Source: Geodermatophilaceae bacterium (lineage in GTDB: Bacteria; Actinomycetota; Actinomycetes; Mycobacteriales; Geodermatophilaceae). Taken from it: 6,796 nt of DNA. Below the pieces are notes generated by a model. That model was not told where the DNA came from. It made no database searches and worked only from the letters and a program-made list of their open reading frames with translations. The stretch is taken from assembly GCA_013812385.1 (NCBI GenBank), contig JACCTM010000021.1, forward strand, positions 1 through 6,796. Direction: 5' to 3'. Shown piece after piece: positions 5,826 through 6,796 of this stretch (positions are counted from its first letter, which is position 1; every line of letters begins with the position of its first letter). A program made the translations under genes and the position numbers.

Positions 5826-5839
5826 GATGACCCGTCATC
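5826..5839. promoter_or_regulatory. palindrome in the divergent yajO/AI-2E-permease spacer (possible operator)
   Basis: GATGAC (5826-5831) and GTCATC (5834-5839) form a perfect 6-bp inverted repeat with a 2-bp centre, sitting 73 bp from the AKR start and 50 bp from the permease start. Its position between divergent genes suits a dimeric regulator of either or both. The rest of 5753-5889 shows no gene and no clear sigma-70-type promoter. Confidence 0.35.
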
Positions 5840-5885
5840 GACCAGCCCAACTCGCGAGGACTACGACAGGATGAGTTGGTGATCA

Positions 5886-5895
5886 GGTCATGACC
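5886..5895. repeat. 10-bp perfect palindrome over the permease start codon
   Basis: GGTCATGACC is a perfect palindrome centred on the ATG at 5890, preceded immediately by the 6-bp palindrome TGATCA (5880-5885). With only 10 bp it may be chance. If functional it would be an operator rather than an RNA hairpin, because there is no loop. Confidence 0.35.
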
Positions 5896-6796
5896 GCTCC
5901 GAACGGCCGCCTCGGACGTTCCTACCAGGTGCGTACGGCCCTGTCTTCAGTGGCCGGAGTGTCCTGGCGACTGCTGGTCGTCGTGGCCGCAATCGCCCTC
6001 GTCGGCTACCTCTTGGGCAAGGTCTGGGTCGTCGTGCTGCCGCTCGTGCTGGCGCTGTTCGTCAGCGCCGTGCTGTGGCCGGCCGCCCGCTTCCTCCGGG
6101 CACACAAGTGGCCGCCGGCGTTGTCCGCCATCGTCGTCGTACTGTCGTTCCTGGCCATCCTTATCGGCATCCTCGCGGTGATCGTCGTACCCGTTGCCGC
6201 ACAGGCCGAGGAGGTCACCGACGGGATCACCGGTGGGCTGGCTTCGGTGCAGGATTGGTTGGGTGGGCCACCGCTGAACCTCGCCGACGACCAGGTCGGT
6301 GCGGCCCTGGACCAGGGTCTTGCCAAGCTTCAGGAGAGCGCCGGCGACATCGTCGGCATCGTGCTCGGCGGGATAACCACGATCGGCGACGCACTGGTCA
6401 CCGTCGGCCTGGTGTTGGTACTCGTGTTCTTCTACCTCAAGGACGGTCCTCGACTGCTCCCGTGGCTCAAGGAGCAGAGCGGACGGCGGGCCGCGCCACA
6501 CGTCGCCGTACTCGCCAACCGCTATTTCCAGACCCTGGGCAGTTTCATGCGCATCCAGGGCATCGTGGGACTGATCGACGCGCTGTTCATCGGGATAGGG
6601 CTGCTGCTGATCGGCGTACCACTCGTGCTGCCATTGGCCGTTCTGGTCTTCGTCGGTGCCTTTGTCCCGATCATCGGAGCATTCGTTGCCGGAGGCGTCG
6701 CGGTCCTGGTCGCCCTGGTCAGCAACGGCTTCGGCGCAGCACTGATCGTGCTGGTGATCATCGTGGTCGTCCAGCAGCTCGAGGGCAACGTCATCG
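5890..6796 (+). CDS. AI-2E family transporter (PF01594), partial at 3' end
   Basis: 302 codons are visible and the frame is open at the right edge; family members are ~340-400 residues, so most of the protein is here. Hydrophobic helices lie at ~27-46, 47-64, 78-102, 158-184, 222-245, 246-271 and 280-296, with a large extracytoplasmic-type loop at ~104-157. Family landmarks are FYLKDGPRLLPWL (181-193), YFQTLGSFMRIQGIVGLID (212-230), VGAFVPIIGAFVAG (255-268) and QQLEGNVI (295-302). The family is named after autoinducer-2 exporter TqsA, but members include Na+/H+ antiporters and others of unknown substrate, so quorum-sensing transport should not be assumed. ATG 5890 is the first start after an in-frame TGA at 5872; only a weak AGG lies upstream and the ATG falls inside a palindrome. 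It is divergent from the AKR gene. Confidence 0.93.
   Translation, partial: MTAPNGRLGRSYQVRTALSSVAGVSWRLLVVVAAIALVGYLLGKVWVVVLPLVLALFVSAVLWPAARFLRAHKWPPALSAIVVVLSFLAILIGILAVIVVPVAAQAEEVTDGITGGLASVQDWLGGPPLNLADDQVGAALDQGLAKLQESAGDIVGIVLGGITTIGDALVTVGLVLVLVFFYLKDGPRLLPWLKEQSGRRAAPHVAVLANRYFQTLGSFMRIQGIVGLIDALFIGIGLLLIGVPLVLPLAVLVFVGAFVPIIGAFVAGGVAVLVALVSNGFGAALIVLVIIVVVQQLEGNVI

Noticed and set aside
6522..6794. 90-codon Thr/Pro/Ser-rich minus-strand frame
   Set aside because: It is the antisense of the Ile/Val/Gly-rich permease helices. Such composition is the expected shadow.
5890..6796. Quorum-sensing AI-2 export function
   Set aside because: The family name is inherited from one E. coli member. 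No luxS, lsr or other AI-2 gene is in the window, so only the family label is kept.

Overview
This is a high-GC, gene-dense actinobacterial chromosomal segment. The evidence is the GTG starts, strong G/C preference at third codon positions, a DUF3662-FHA protein of the FhaA type, and a tRNA-Leu(CAG) directly upstream of it. The fhaA/tRNA-Leu arrangement is familiar from mycobacteria and relatives, where fhaA belongs to the fhaB-pstP-rodA-pbpA-pknA/B cell-wall signalling cluster. That cluster would lie beyond the left edge. The genus cannot be fixed from this window; a Propionibacteriales-like actinomycete is a guess.

Layout, left to right. (1) The 5' part of fhaA on the minus strand (1-809, cut by the left edge). 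(2) A 154-bp divergent spacer, then tRNA-Leu(CAG) on the plus strand (964-1046). (3) Two GNAT acetyltransferases placed head to head with essentially no space between them: a minus-strand GNAT (1117-1605) and a plus-strand phosphinothricin-acetyltransferase-like GNAT (1607-2155). (4) A plus-strand run of small enzymes: a VOC/glyoxalase-like protein (2196-2609), a cupin (2656-3144) and a second VOC protein with an intact metal triad (3191-3574). (5) A YihY/BrkB-type membrane protein (3636-4811, plus). (6) A convergent aldo-keto reductase of the YajO type (4778-5752, minus) whose 3' end overlaps the BrkB gene by 34 bp. (7) A 137-bp divergent spacer with palindromes, then the 5' part of an AI-2E family (PF01594) permease (5890 to the right edge, plus).

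fhaA is the only gene with a clear core role, in cell-wall and growth control through Ser/Thr-kinase signalling. The rest looks like ordinary accessory metabolism and membrane functions: acyl transfer to small amines, VOC/cupin small-molecule chemistry, NADPH-dependent reduction and two multi-spanning membrane proteins. No mobile element, CRISPR array, toxin-antitoxin pair, phage gene or defence system is visible. I do not see an undescribed system. The points most worth a second look are the GNAT pair with no intergenic room, the VOC-cupin-VOC run in which one VOC has lost a metal ligand, inverted repeats sitting on or near the start codons of both membrane-protein genes, and the antiparallel brkB/yajO overlap next to a small tandem duplication.
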